A DNA stretch of 64,000 nt. It comes from Blepharisma stoltei (lineage: Eukaryota; Ciliophora; Heterotrichea; Heterotrichida; Blepharismidae). Positions 21,405-31,360 of the stretch are shown one piece after another. The position numbers and the translations under genes are program-made. Where the stretch lies: assembly GCA_914767885.1 (NCBI GenBank), contig CAJZBQ010000015.1:558001-622000 (forward strand), given 5' to 3'. Below the pieces are notes generated by a model. The model did not search any database, was not told the origin of the DNA, and saw only the letters and a program-made list of their open reading frames with translations. Every line of letters starts with the position of its first letter. Position 1 is the stretch's first letter.

Positions 21405-22019
21405 TTATAAATCGATGTGACTGGTATCGCCAACGAGTTCGATTGCACACTGAATTTGCTCTGGTTCCAAGTTGATTAATTCGTTGATTTGCAGTCTTTG
21501 TGCAGCATACTTACTCATTGCAGTATCAGACAGTAGTATTTCCATTACTTTGATACTTATATTCGATGCTGAATGTATAAAATCTGTGTCATTGTTCAAA
21601 TGTTCGGCTATATAATGATGTAATAGAGTTTGTAGTTTTATTTCATACGACTTCCTGATAAAGCTTCGTATTTCTTCATTACTGTGTGCATGATACCATG
21701 CTCGCGCAGCTACTGTCATTAATAAATGCAATTCTTTAGTATGAAAGTCCTTTAATTCATCTGCTTTGATCCCTCGCCCATAAACCTCACTAGCTTCGTA
21801 TGACAATAGGAGCTGCACATCTCTGATAGATTTACCTATTACATCAAGTATTGTTATACCTCTGGTCGCATAGCATACTCTTGCTGCAATGGTTGCTATG
21901 TAGAAAACAGCATTCTTATCTAGCGCGGACAATATACTTGGATCTAAACCTTGCTGTATGCACTCAGTTATAGCAGCGTTATCAATGAACTCATTATATA
22001 TAGTTGTATGATTACGCAT
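21405..22019 (-). CDS. Uncharacterised protein of probable bacterial origin
   Basis: 204 residues, intact frame with TAA stop, starting 23 bp from MITE A4. All-helical composition (IQQGLDPSILSALDKNAVFY, IATIAARVCYATRGITILDV, LHLLMTVAARAWYHAHSN), no TGA-Trp, no introns. No family recognised. Its position beside the IS481 remnant and its codon use unlike neighbouring ciliate genes suggest transfer from an intracellular bacterium. The N-terminus could be cut by A4, so it may be a fragment. Confidence 0.55.
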   Translation of the reverse strand: MRNHTTIYNEFIDNAAITECIQQGLDPSILSALDKNAVFYIATIAARVCYATRGITILDVIGKSIRDVQLLLSYEASEVYGRGIKADELKDFHTKELHLLMTVAARAWYHAHSNEEIRSFIRKSYEIKLQTLLHHYIAEHLNNDTDFIHSASNISIKVMEILLSDTAMSKYAAQRLQINELINLEPEQIQCAIELVGDTSHIDL

Positions 22020-22041
22020 GTTTCTCGTTATTTTTTACTTA

Positions 22042-22422
22042 CCCCCCCCCCCCCCTCCGTGAGCGAACAAAACCATTAGAAAAATCGCCATTTTTTTGAC
22101 CAAAAACCCACCCGTGAGTGAACAAAAATTTTTTTAATAGAAAAAATTTTAATGGAAAAAAATTTTGATATATAAGTGATAATTAGTATAATGAAATCTA
22201 GAGCTAATTCTGTTTAATTTTAAACAAATTGCGTTTAAAACATAAATTTTGCAAATTAAATTAATATTTGCTTCCCAATTTTTGCAAATTAGGATTTTTT
22301 TAAATTTCGAAAAAAATATTTTTTATAAAATTTATATATAAATTTTTTTAAAAAAAAACAAATTAACCCCCCTCCGTGAGCGAACAAAATTTTTTTGTTC
22401 GCTCACGAGGGGGGGGGGGGAG
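22042..22422 (+). mobile_element. Family A MITE/IES (A4), right border of the bacterial-like island
   Basis: 381 bp, TTA on both sides (22039-22041, 22423-22425). Two-word end on the left (CCGTGAGCGAACAAAA and CCGTGAGTGAACAAAA), hairpin end on the right (GTGAGCGAACAAAA and complement, then a G run and AG). Confidence 0.9.
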
Positions 22423-22659
22423 TTATTAAGTCACTCTATTATACAATTTGTTGCATAGATAAAAAGAGTAAGTTTTAATATGAGGCTAAGATATAAGTTT
22501 TTTTAATAAGACTTTTTGTATCATTTCTAATAGAACCAATTAATTTATATTTCTTAAAATTTATGAAGACCAATATCATTAATCTTTTTATCATTTACTA
22601 ATTCGAATCTAAAAAAATTTGGATAAATTCTCATATTGTCAGATCATATAAGAATTAAA

Positions 22660-23400
22660 ATGGCAACTCGCACACAATTCGAAAACTCAAACGAAATCGG
22701 AGTATTTTGCAAACTTACCAACGCATACTGCTTAGTCCCAATAGGTAGCAATGAAAACTTTTACAGTGTCTTTGAAAGTGAGTTAGGTGGGCACATTCCA
22801 GTAATTCACTCCACTATAGCAGGAACTCGTATAGTAGGTCGAGTCTCTTGTGGTAATTCTAATGGTCTTTTGCTTCCAAGCATCACAACTGATGTAGAGC
22901 TACAAACCATTCGAAATTCTCTCCCAGATAAAATCAAAGTCGAAAGAATTGATGAAAGACTGTCAGCACTAGGGAATTGCATAGCTTGCAATGACTATGT
23001 TGCTATAATTCACCCAGATTTAGATAAAGAGACTGAAGAAATAATCGCTGATACCTTAAAAGTCGAAGTTTTCCGTACCATGGTAGCAGGAAATGTGCTA
23101 GTAGGGAGCTATTGTGTCCTTACAAACTTAGGTGGATTGATACATCCGATGATAGCTGTAGAAGAGCTAGACGAATTAAGTTCATTATTACAAATTCCAT
23201 TATGTGCTGGCACTGTTAATAGAGGAAGCGATGTGCTAGCAGCTGGTCTTGTAGCTAATGATTGGAGCGCATTTTGTGGCCTCGATACAACGTCGACTGA
23301 AATTTCTGTGATAGAAAATATTTATCGACTGAACGAAGCAAAAACTTTAGGAGGCCCACAAGGGGTGAGGACAGAATTGATGGACACTTATAAGAATTAA
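22660..23400 (+). CDS. EIF6: Eukaryotic translation initiation factor 6 (60S anti-association factor)
   Basis: 246 residues, full length. eIF6 binds the 60S subunit, acts in its biogenesis and blocks premature joining with 40S. Conserved runs: [119 protein letters not shown] choose the ATG at 22660 over an upstream in-frame ATG at 22636 because it matches the family's MAxRxxFE start. Single exon. Convergent with the carrier gene, 14 bp between stops. Confidence 0.97.
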   Translation: MATRTQFENSNEIGVFCKLTNAYCLVPIGSNENFYSVFESELGGHIPVIHSTIAGTRIVGRVSCGNSNGLLLPSITTDVELQTIRNSLPDKIKVERIDERLSALGNCIACNDYVAIIHPDLDKETEEIIADTLKVEVFRTMVAGNVLVGSYCVLTNLGGLIHPMIAVEELDELSSLLQIPLCAGTVNRGSDVLAAGLVANDWSAFCGLDTTSTEISVIENIYRLNEAKTLGGPQGVRTELMDTYKN

Positions 23401-23414
23401 TAATGCTTAATTTC

Positions 23415-24383
23415 TTATTTTTTAGTTGGGAAGAAATAATCAAGACCATTGCGAATATGCTCAACGAGAGTGAAGGTAATCGCCACATCTAAAACTACTC
23501 TAGTAAGTCTTGCACCAGCTCCTTTATAGAATCCTCTTATTCCGTCTCTTTTAGCGATTGCAAAGAAGCAATGGAGTGATCCATTGTATTTCTTAGCTTC
23601 CAATCCTTGCATAATAGTTTTTACGACGTCAATAGGGTTGTTACCTAGCACAGATGCTGCTCCAGCTATAGCTCCTGACAAAGCAGTTTGTAAAGTCAAT
23701 GGACTGTTAGGGAAAGTCGTCTCAATAAATTTCTTGCATTCTCCATATACTAAGAATCTAATAGCCTGGTTTGAGCTTTGTCTAATTAAGGTTGGGACCA
23801 CTCCTCTGTAGACTCCAGGGAACCCTTCAGCTTTATAAATAGTAGAAATTCCGTGGAAAAGACCTCTGTATTTAGGAGTAGGGCTCATCCTATCATGGAT
23901 TAGTTTGACCTTCAAAGTTTCCATAGGAGTAACCACAAAAACTGCTTCAGTAGCTCCAGCACATGCTCCTGACAAGAAAGTGTTGAGTTTTCCAGGAGTG
24001 GTAAAGATGTACTTATCGTACACTTCCTTAGATCCAAACCTGGTGCCTGTCTTTGGGATTGAGAAGAAGAGCAAACAGGAAAGTCCTCTATATAATCCTC
24101 GAAAGCCATGAGCGTTAACTGTATCTTTTCCGACTTGGATTATTCCTGAACGCTTTTCAGGGTAGAGTTGTTGCATTGTCTTAATGAATTCAGTAGGATA
24201 GGTTATGCAAGCTTCAATACCTCCTGTGATGCCACCACTGAGAGTCGCTTTCCAGAAAACCTTGTCTTCACCATGCTTTGCAGGTGGGCCAGCACAATGA
24301 ACAGGCTGAGGAACAAATGCACGAGTGAAAAAATCGAATAACCTTCCAACCATTTTTTTGTTGGTTAATGGAAAGATTTTCAT
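23415..24383 (-). CDS. SLC25A1: Mitochondrial carrier, citrate (tricarboxylate) transporter type
   Basis: 322 residues, three carrier repeats in the inner mitochondrial membrane. Signature motifs PTEFIK, PMETLK and PIDVVK mark the repeats. Closest to the citrate carrier by GGITGGIEACITYPTEFIKT, LYRGLSCLLFFSIPKTGTRFG, VTPMETLKVKLIHD, KYRGLFHGISTIYKAEGFPG and SSNQAIRFLVYGE. It would exchange citrate/isocitrate for malate, exporting carbon for lipid synthesis. The start may be the ATG at 24383 or the second Met 10 codons in. Confidence 0.93.
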   Translation of the reverse strand: MKIFPLTNKKMVGRLFDFFTRAFVPQPVHCAGPPAKHGEDKVFWKATLSGGITGGIEACITYPTEFIKTMQQLYPEKRSGIIQVGKDTVNAHGFRGLYRGLSCLLFFSIPKTGTRFGSKEVYDKYIFTTPGKLNTFLSGACAGATEAVFVVTPMETLKVKLIHDRMSPTPKYRGLFHGISTIYKAEGFPGVYRGVVPTLIRQSSNQAIRFLVYGECKKFIETTFPNSPLTLQTALSGAIAGAASVLGNNPIDVVKTIMQGLEAKKYNGSLHCFFAIAKRDGIRGFYKGAGARLTRVVLDVAITFTLVEHIRNGLDYFFPTKK

Positions 24384-24658
24384 TTGAGGGAAATTAAGGT
24401 AAATGTTAGAAAGAATCTTATGATTAAAATAATTGGAAAATAATGCGGGTTTGTGGTGCTTTTGGGAAATAATTGATAAGTAATAATTGATTGGAAGTAT
24501 TTAATTAATTAGACATTATTTTATAAGAATGCTTTATTATTGATGAATTAAAGTCATTTTTGTGTAGAGTTATTTTAATTAAAATATTATTACTTATAAT
24601 ATTAGATATCATAAAAATCTGCTCAAAGCAAAGCAAGTGAAATATTTTTATTTTTAAA

Positions 24659-27600
24659 ATGGATCAGAGTAAACATTTGTCACATGTCCTAAACGAGCTT
24701 CCTGAATGGGAATATGATTCTCAAATGCATGCTTTATTTTGTGAATATGACGGCGATGAGAGTGAAGAATTTATGCTAGAATTTTGGAAACGGGCAATCG
24801 ATAAGGTCTTTAACAACTATATCCAATCATTACGATCAACAATAGATGAGCTTACTCCCCTTTAAATTAGACAAAAAATACTGTTCCAATTTAAAGCAGG
24901 ATTTTTTTAGAAAACATTTATATTAAATTTTTCTCTATAAAAACATTATAAATATTAAAAAAATATAAATTGAACGTAGCGTTTTTTAATTTAAAATATA
25001 AGAATTAATCCAAAAATTAATCGATTAAGTATGAAAACTTTTTAAATAGTATTCGAGTTGCACTTTTTGCATTAATTAGTCAAAAATAATTTTTTATAAC
25101 AAAATAGTATTTTCACAAAAAAAATTTTCTTCCAATTTAGAGGGGTTAAAGTGCCCAATAAAATGGAAATTTTGCCGATATTTTATTCCAATTTAGCGAG
25201 GAGTTAGAGTTCTATTTGACAGAAAAGGCAGAAAACCATTAGGTCTTAGTGCAATTTGCAAAGCACTTGAGCAGAGAGGAGACTTGATTGATATAGATAC
25301 CATCAGAGTAAAAGTCCAAGAAAAAAATGATAAAGAGCTATCATGGGGTTCTTGGATAGGTAAAAAGCTCCTTGGAGGCTTAGGTGCAAAGCCACAGCCT
25401 ACGAATATATTTGTGTGCAGAAGCAAAATGCAAAAAATATCAAGAGATCTTATCAAATGAGCTAGAAATAGCAAAAGAACAATATATAAGCTCACTGAAA
25501 TTTCTGATTATCTTCAGGAGTTTTTCCACATTCATGATGAAGAAGATGTAAAATTAATCCTAGACTATCTCTATATAGAAGCCCTAGCTTACAGTACTAA
25601 CTCCCCCCCCCATCCTCGATCGAACGATTGACTGTAAAAATTCCTAAAAATTGGGGAAATTAACCCCCATCCTTGATCGAACGATTTTCATATCATGCAA
25701 ATTTTTATATATATAAAAATATAATAGTTATCAAAAGCTTGGGAAGATGTACCTAATGAAGTTGTTTTCAGAGACTTTGAGACGATAGAAAGCTGTGAAA
25801 TCAACCATTCAAAGTAATTTAGTTATCAGCATGGGCTTTAAAAACTCAATAATCTAATAAAATAGAGAGATTTTTAAATTTTTAAAAACAAATTTTAATT
25901 TAATAAGTAACAATTAAAATCTATACAGTTTAAAGGGTTCCTTCACACGACGACTATTTCATAACGACTATTTTTTTTTGGCCTATTTTTTTTTGGCCTA
26001 TTTTTTTTTGGCCTATTTTTTTGGCCTATTTTTTTTAGCCTATTTTTTTTTACCTAGCCTCATTCATGAAGCTGCTGAGAGGGGTAGAACCTTATTGAGA
26101 AACAGAGAGATTTTTTTCTTACGCGATTATATTGAGTAAATTAAGTAACAAACTCCTAATTAAATCTAAAATTTTCGAATTTAAAAACAATGAATTAGTA
26201 TTCATGGAGTACGAAATCTGTTAAGGGTGCATTTTTTGTTGGTTAAATCGTTTAAAACACATTAAAAATTATATTAAAACAATTAGTATGGAATTATGCA
26301 AAATATTAGTAAAAAATAGTTAAAAAATTGTCAAAAAATAGGCCAAAAAAAAATAGGCCAAAAAAAAATAGGCCAAAAAAAAATAGGCCAAAAAAAAAAT
26401 AGGCCAAAAAAAAATAGGCAAAAAAAAATAGGCCAAAAAAAAAATAGGCCAAAAAAAAATAGGCCAAAAAAAAAATAGGCCAAAAAAAAATAGGCCAAAA
26501 AAAAATAGGCCAAAAAAAATAGGTGAAAAAAAAAAATAGGCCAAAAAAAAATAGGCCAAAAAAAAATAGCCCAAAAAAAAATAGGCCAAAAAAAAAGAGG
26601 TAAAAAAAAATATAGGTGAAAAAAAAATAGGCCAAAAAAAAATAGGCCAAAAAAAAATAGGCCAAAAAAAAATATGCCAAAAAAAAATAGGCCAAAAAAA
26701 AATAGGCCAAAAAAAAATAGGCCAAAAAAAAATAGTCGTTATGAAATAGTCGTCGTGTGAAGATACGGTTTTAAAGGGGTAACTAATAAATTAAAATATA
26801 AAAAATTGGTATTTTTTATGAAATTAATTCAATTTTTTTTGCTGTAAAAATAATTATTAAATACTCTTGACACTCTTATTTAAAAATAAATAAAAAAAAA
26901 TTTATATATATAAATTTATTAGAAATAGATGAAACTATGGAAATCTTAAAAGGAAAATAGAGGAAAAATTCTGAAAACTTGAAAGTAAGAAAACCCTAGA
27001 ATCATGCACGCTTTTAAGTTTTAACTTAAATAATAATAATAATAATATATAAAATTTTTTTCCCAAAAAAATTTTTTTTTAACCCCCATCCTTGATCGAA
27101 CGATGGCGAGTCGTTCGATCAAGGATGGGGGGGGAGTAAAGTTCCAGTATGTGGGAAAATGAGCGACATAGTAAAAGTCAAGATCAATGAAGACGATGAG
27201 CTAAAAATAAAAGAAAAGGATACTGCGTGCCTAGCATTATCTGAAATTATCCAAGAGATTGACTCAAAAGTGTCTAAACTTGAATTGAATAAAGAAAAAA
27301 TGAACGAAATGGTTTTAGCCAAAATCAGAAAAGGAGATAAGCTTGGAGCTAAGCCTTATTTGATAAGGAAGAAAATGATAGAGAAGAAAATCGAAGAACT
27401 CCATAGCAATAGAAATAACTGTGAGCAGCAATTATTCAGCATAGAAACGAGCCAAGATACAGTTGCAATATATCATGCTATGAGAGAAGCTACTATTACT
27501 CAAGAAAATCAAAGATTAAATATAAATGAAGTCGAAGATTTAATGGAAAAAAACAAAGATTTATATGATGAGCAGAGAGAAGTTTCTAATGCACTATCAG

Positions 27601-27785
27601 CAACGAATCCTGTAGAGCAACAAGAGTTATTAGATGAACTTGAGAAGCTAGACGCGATAGAATTACAAATCGAAACACCACCAACGACCAAGCTTCCTTT
27701 GAAAAATATAGTAAGAGAGAGAGTAGAAGAAGAAGAAGAAAAGGTACCTCAAAGAAAGAGCAATATTGATATGATTTTAGAATAA
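24659..27785 (+). CDS. CHMP7: CHMP7-like ESCRT-III protein interrupted by two IESs
   Basis: Join 24659..24854, 25207..25600 and 27140..27785: 411 residues. N-terminal half has the CHMP7-type LFDRKGRKPLGLSAICKALE and SWGSWIGKKLLGGLGAKP; the C-terminal half is a Snf7 domain (EKKIEELHSNRNNCEQQLFS, then an acidic MIM-like tail). CHMP7 recruits ESCRT-III to the nuclear envelope and endosomes. Both element junctions restore the frame: IDEL-RVLFDRKG across family C (TTA repeat) and ALAYST-KVPVCGKM across family B (TAA repeat). TGA is Trp in LIKWARNSK. Without excision the conserved protein is broken into three. Confidence 0.92.
24855..25203 (-). mobile_element. Family C MITE/IES (C2) in the CHMP7 exon
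   Basis: 349 bp, TTA on both sides (24852-24854, 25204-25206). Left end CTCCCCTTTAAATTAGAC with a hairpin to GTTCCAATTTAAAG; right end carries two CCAATTTA words about 57 bp apart and GCGAGGAG. Same plan as family A, different word. Confidence 0.9.
25601..27136 (+). mobile_element. Family B IES (B1) in the CHMP7 exon, with a nested foldback element
   Basis: 1,536 bp, TAA on both sides (25598-25600, 27137-27139). Left end has two CCTYGATCGAACGAT words about 65 bp apart; right end is a hairpin (ATCCTTGATCGAACGAT, short loop, complement) closing GGGGGGGGAG. No transposase gene is visible. The inside holds another element at 25941-26762. Confidence 0.9.
25941..26762. repeat. Foldback-like element with satellite arms, nested in B1
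   Basis: Outer arms CTTCACACGACGACTATTTC and complement (ends 26762). Inside each arm is a tandem array of an about 13-bp unit ATAGGCCAAAAAA: about five units on the left in one orientation (25970-26050) and over thirty on the right in the other (26338-26735). Apparent long frames of AYFFL repeats are only the array translated. Outer target duplication not clear; complementarity extends weakly to TTTAAAG. Confidence 0.8.
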
Positions 27786-27902
27786 TTAAATTGAAAACTT
27801 GATATCAATGCTTTAATTAAAAATTATGCTTATTTTATTAACTGTATATCAAAAATATTATTTGTCTTAATAAAATTCAGATTTTACACCTTTTTAATAA
27901 AG

Positions 27903-28535
27903 ATGATTTCCAAGCTTTTTGTGATTTTACTTTGCTCATCTCTCATTTCCGCTTCAGAAGACTTTCAAAATAAATTCTTCAGCCTAACTCCTTCAGAAAC
28001 CTCATGCACAGATCCTAATTCTATAGAGTGTGCAGTTTCACTGATATCCAATCTTGCTCAATTACTATCAGAATCCAATTTCTTCACCATTGAAGATGAT
28101 GCTCAAATATCAAACCTCAAAAGCTCAGTCAATGATTTCATGTCAGGCTTAATAAAAGGTCTTCAAAAAGACCCAACTAAAACCTCCACATGTGCCACCT
28201 CCATAGCAACTGCAAATACAGCACTCACAACTTGCATTGATAACTTCAGCATCGCATTAACCAAAATTTGTAACACTATCTACAATCTGAACGACTTCAT
28301 CAACAAATTTACAGCAAGCTATGACTTATGCGCATTTCAAACGCTAATTGACCTTATCCAAAGTTTGGATACTCAAAAAGGATTTTCGCAGCTATTGGTT
28401 CACTATGGAGTTAATTATAACACTATAAACTTGACCTTTGAAGATTTCATTATAAGAATGCAATACGGCGATTTTGAAGCGCAAGGAGAAGATATTGGAA
28501 AAATTATCAGACTATTGTCTGGGTGGAGCATTTAA
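27903..28535 (+). CDS. Small secreted protein, unknown function
   Basis: 210 residues. N-terminal signal peptide MISKLFVILLCSSLISAS. Mature part is helical with at least six cysteines (TSCTDPNSIECAV, STCATSIATANTALTTCIDN, KICNTIYN, YDLCAFQ), suggesting disulfides. No family recognised. The ending, IGKIIRLLSGWSI, is not a clear GPI or membrane signal. Single exon with a close downstream neighbour at 28582. Confidence 0.75.
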   Translation: MISKLFVILLCSSLISASEDFQNKFFSLTPSETSCTDPNSIECAVSLISNLAQLLSESNFFTIEDDAQISNLKSSVNDFMSGLIKGLQKDPTKTSTCATSIATANTALTTCIDNFSIALTKICNTIYNLNDFINKFTASYDLCAFQTLIDLIQSLDTQKGFSQLLVHYGVNYNTINLTFEDFIIRMQYGDFEAQGEDIGKIIRLLSGWSI

Positions 28536-28581
28536 ATAACTCATATCTTGCATATTAAAAATCAGAGCTTTCATAATTTAA

Positions 28582-30558
28582 ATGTCGTATCATAGAAATC
28601 CACTTGAAAATTATCTAGGATCTGATAATCGTCTAGACTTCAATCTATCTATTAAATTTATACGCTTAACGTCCCTTACGGGGTTGCCCATCCCAGAGCT
28701 TCCGCCTGCTATGGCGCATCGGGCCCACTGGCCTCTGGGTCGATCAGCTTTGTTTCGCCAAGGTGCACGTAGTTGCAGGTGTTGCCGACTTCGGCTCATG
28801 ATTGAGCTACTTCGCTTGAGGACATGGTTGCCATTCCGAAAATCCATAAAAAATGGATTTTCTGGTAGGCTTTCGGCAAAAAGGAAAACACGAAGCCTGG
28901 GACGTAACGCCCAGTTTCACGCTAGGGAGTTGCCCGATTGGTCCTAACGGACTCTGCTGAGCTTCCCCTTTCCAACTCGCGTGCCTCCTTCCCCATGAGG
29001 AAAAAGCATCGCTGAAAATAGACTTGGGCTAGGCTCTGAGCTCCACCAGAATTGCTTACCTAGCATTGCTGTCCCTTTCTGAACTGCAAAACCTTGCAGA
29101 TATAATTAAAATATGAGTCGAGGCTGCATGGCCGGGAGGCCATGCCCAGATGAAGACGCCATACTTTAATTATGTCTAGACTTCAATCAATTTGGAAATC
29201 TCCCTGAAGAGCCTCCAGAGCAGCCAAGTCAATCCTTAACAAATTCTATAAAGCATATCACTTCTACCTTAGTTACCCAAGGATTGCCGCCGCCCGGGAA
29301 TTTATTTAGTACTGATTTTCAAGAAGTCTCAAAAACAGTAAATTCTATCTATGCTCTTATGCAGTCAAGACAGCGCGATGCTGCCTTTCGTAGTGATTTA
29401 ATTGATAAAAATCGCAGCCTTGAAAATGAAAAATCAAAGCTTGCACAGAATAATGAACGATTAAATACTGAAAAATCAAATTTGGAAAGTGAGCTTGCAA
29501 AGCTAAAAAATCAAATAAAAACTATGACAATTAAAAATAAAGAAGAAAAAGATAAAATTTTATTAGAAAGAGATGAACTTAAAAGAGAAAATAATAAATT
29601 GACTCACAAGGAAACACAAAGTCAGCACGAGTTAAAAAAGAAAGACGCAGCTTATGCAAAACTGCAAGAGCAGCTTAGAAAGTCATTAGGAGAAAAAGAC
29701 CTTCCTATAAGAAATCAAGTTGAGTTGACATCTCCTTTGCATACAAATGGAGTATCGCTCTTCGCAAGAAATGGTGACTCGGAGTTCTCGTATTTAATTA
29801 GCAGAGGCTATGAGGAAAATCAAAATGCCTTACTAGCTGAAAATCAAGAATTAAGGAGCGCCTTTTTATTGTTGCAAAATGAATTGCAAGACATGATGAA
29901 ACAAAGAAGAGAAGCTTTCCACAAAAGATATGCGGAAGAACTAGGCGATTTATGCCCTGATTTTGCTGAATTCCAACAGAAGCCAGTAAAGCCTGAAGTC
30001 ATGAATTTACCTTTCCAAGGGATAAGTGAAAATGTCATAAAAGCTTTCCAAGAAAACATGAGGGTTTTTAGAGAGTTTATGGACAAAGCTGATGAAGCAG
30101 CTCTAAATGTAGATGGAGAAGGCGATGAAGAGCTGCAAAAAATCAAATGCATTGCAGATTTAAAAGAACTATTGAGTAAAGCATATTTAGAAAATTATAG
30201 GATTTTATTGAAAAATCAAGAAAATATCATGCAAAATGCGATTCTTGGGAGCAGATCAAGAGCTCCTGATAATATTGGCTATACAGCTTCAAGGCTAAAG
30301 GTGGCTGCTGATACGGAAATTGAAAAAGCAAACCGATTTCTTCAAGAAGAGTTTTCTAAATTAGAATTAAAGCAGCAAGAAATTGAGGAGCAAAGACACT
30401 TAGTTTCAGATACTGCTCATAGAATGGACGAAGAAAAATTCATGATTACTGTAAGATTTATTTAGAAACAAAGAGAGCAGCTGATGGAAGAAAGAAATAG
30501 ATGGGAGCAGGCCTTGCAAAGTGCCTGCAAACTCAATAGTGAGTTAGTTGATGAATAA
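28582..30558 (+). CDS. SSX2IP/ADIP-like coiled-coil protein, split by a retroposon, one 15-nt intron
   Basis: Join 28582..28645, 29189..30450 and 30466..30558: 472 residues. After the join the N-terminus reads MSYHRNPLENYLGSDN and DFNQFGNLPEEPPEQP; then INSIYALMQ-type VNSIYALMQSRQRDAAFRSD, typical of the ADIP/Msd1 family of centrosome and microtubule-anchoring proteins, followed by long coiled coils. The intron 30451-30465 (GTAAGATTTATTTAG) contains a stop; splicing gives KFMITKQREQLMEERNRW. The family call rests on the RQRD.xFR region and coiled-coil layout, so moderate. A basal-body or centrin-linked role is inference. Confidence 0.78.
28646..29173 (-). mobile_element. Retroposon-like unit R5 inside the SSX2IP-like exon
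   Basis: 528 bp, GC-rich, flanked by 15-bp direct repeat GTCTAGACTTCAATC (28631-28645, 29174-29188). On the minus strand it starts ATAATTAAAGTATGGCGTC, has a short hairpin GGCATGGCC/GGCCATGC, and shares GCAGCAATGCTAGGTAAGCA with unit R9. Its 3' part recurs at 63010 (ACGTTAAGCG). Confidence 0.88.
30451..30465 (+). other. 15-nt intron in the SSX2IP-like gene
   Basis: GTAAGATTTATTTAG. Removes an in-frame TAG and opens the coiled coil to its TAA at 30558. Confidence 0.9.
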
Positions 30559-30645
30559 TTTATTTTTAACATAAAATTAAAGAAAAAGGAATTTTATAAA
30601 CAAGTGTGGCTTTATGGAAAGAGTTTTTAAGCCATATTATAATAA

Positions 30646-30771
30646 ATGCTATACCTGGTGTCTGATCCTAGATACAAACAATACTTAGTCGGCAAAGCCA
30701 AACCTAAAGTAGCTGCAAAACAAGAGCAGAAAGAAACAAAGAAGGAAGAAGAACCACAACCATCTAGCTAA
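30646..30771 (+). CDS. Possible small Lys-rich protein
   Basis: 41-codon frame MLYLVSDPRYKQYLVGKAK ending in a Lys/Glu tail (ETKKEEEPQPSS). Composition is more gene-like than the surrounding AT-rich DNA, and it lies between two genes. An alternative upstream start (MERVFKPYYNKCYT) would need a splice I cannot place. No homology recognised. Confidence 0.35.
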   Translation: MLYLVSDPRYKQYLVGKAKPKVAAKQEQKETKKEEEPQPSS

Positions 30772-30996
30772 ATAATGAACTTCTTTTAATATGCATGTAT
30801 CAATTTTAACTAATTTACCTAAGAATTGATTATGATAAAAACAAAAAATCACCCCTACATATGAATAGGCTGGATGCTCATCTGAAATCCAAGCTTATTC
30901 TTGCAGTTTGGTCCTTTATTTCTATTCAATAATTTTTCAAATATTTATGTTGTTTCCTCACATCTTGCAACACTAACTTATAAAAATATATCCTGA

Positions 30997-31308
30997 CTTC
31001 CCCCTTTAAATTAAAACAAAAAAAATACTGTTCCAATTTAAGTGCTTATTTTTTGTTTAAAAAAAAAATTTACAATATTTTGAATTTATGAAGAATTAAT
31101 TCAAAAATAATCGATTTAGTGTAAAAATTTTTTAAATAATGTTCTTCTAATTGCATTTTTCCAATTAAATTAGGTCAAAATTAATTTTATCAAAATTAGC
31201 ATTTTTGCCTATAGTCCTATTGAAAAAAAATTGTTTTAATTTAAGGGGATTAAAGTACTCAAAAATTGGGGATCGTATCTATATTTTGTTTCGATTTAAA
31301 GTGGGGAG
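30997..31308 (-). mobile_element. Family C MITE/IES (C3), upstream of the malectin gene
   Basis: 312 bp from CTTCCCCCTTTAAATTAAAAC with GTTCCAATTTAAG hairpin partner, to a two-word right end (TTTTAATTTAAGGGGATTAAAG and CGATTTAAAGTGGGGAG). Flanks TGA and CAA do not match, so the copy is old or its ends have drifted. It sits 50 bp before the malectin start and cuts no exon that I can see. Confidence 0.75.
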
Positions 31309-31360
31309 CAAGTCTAACTGTTTTTTAATGCTTAGCTGCCTGGCTATGATTATTACAAAT

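Noticed and set aside
26306-26725. Long minus-strand frames of repeated AYFFL/FGLFF residues
   Set aside because: They are a microsatellite (ATAGGCCAAAAAA units) read in three frames, not proteins.
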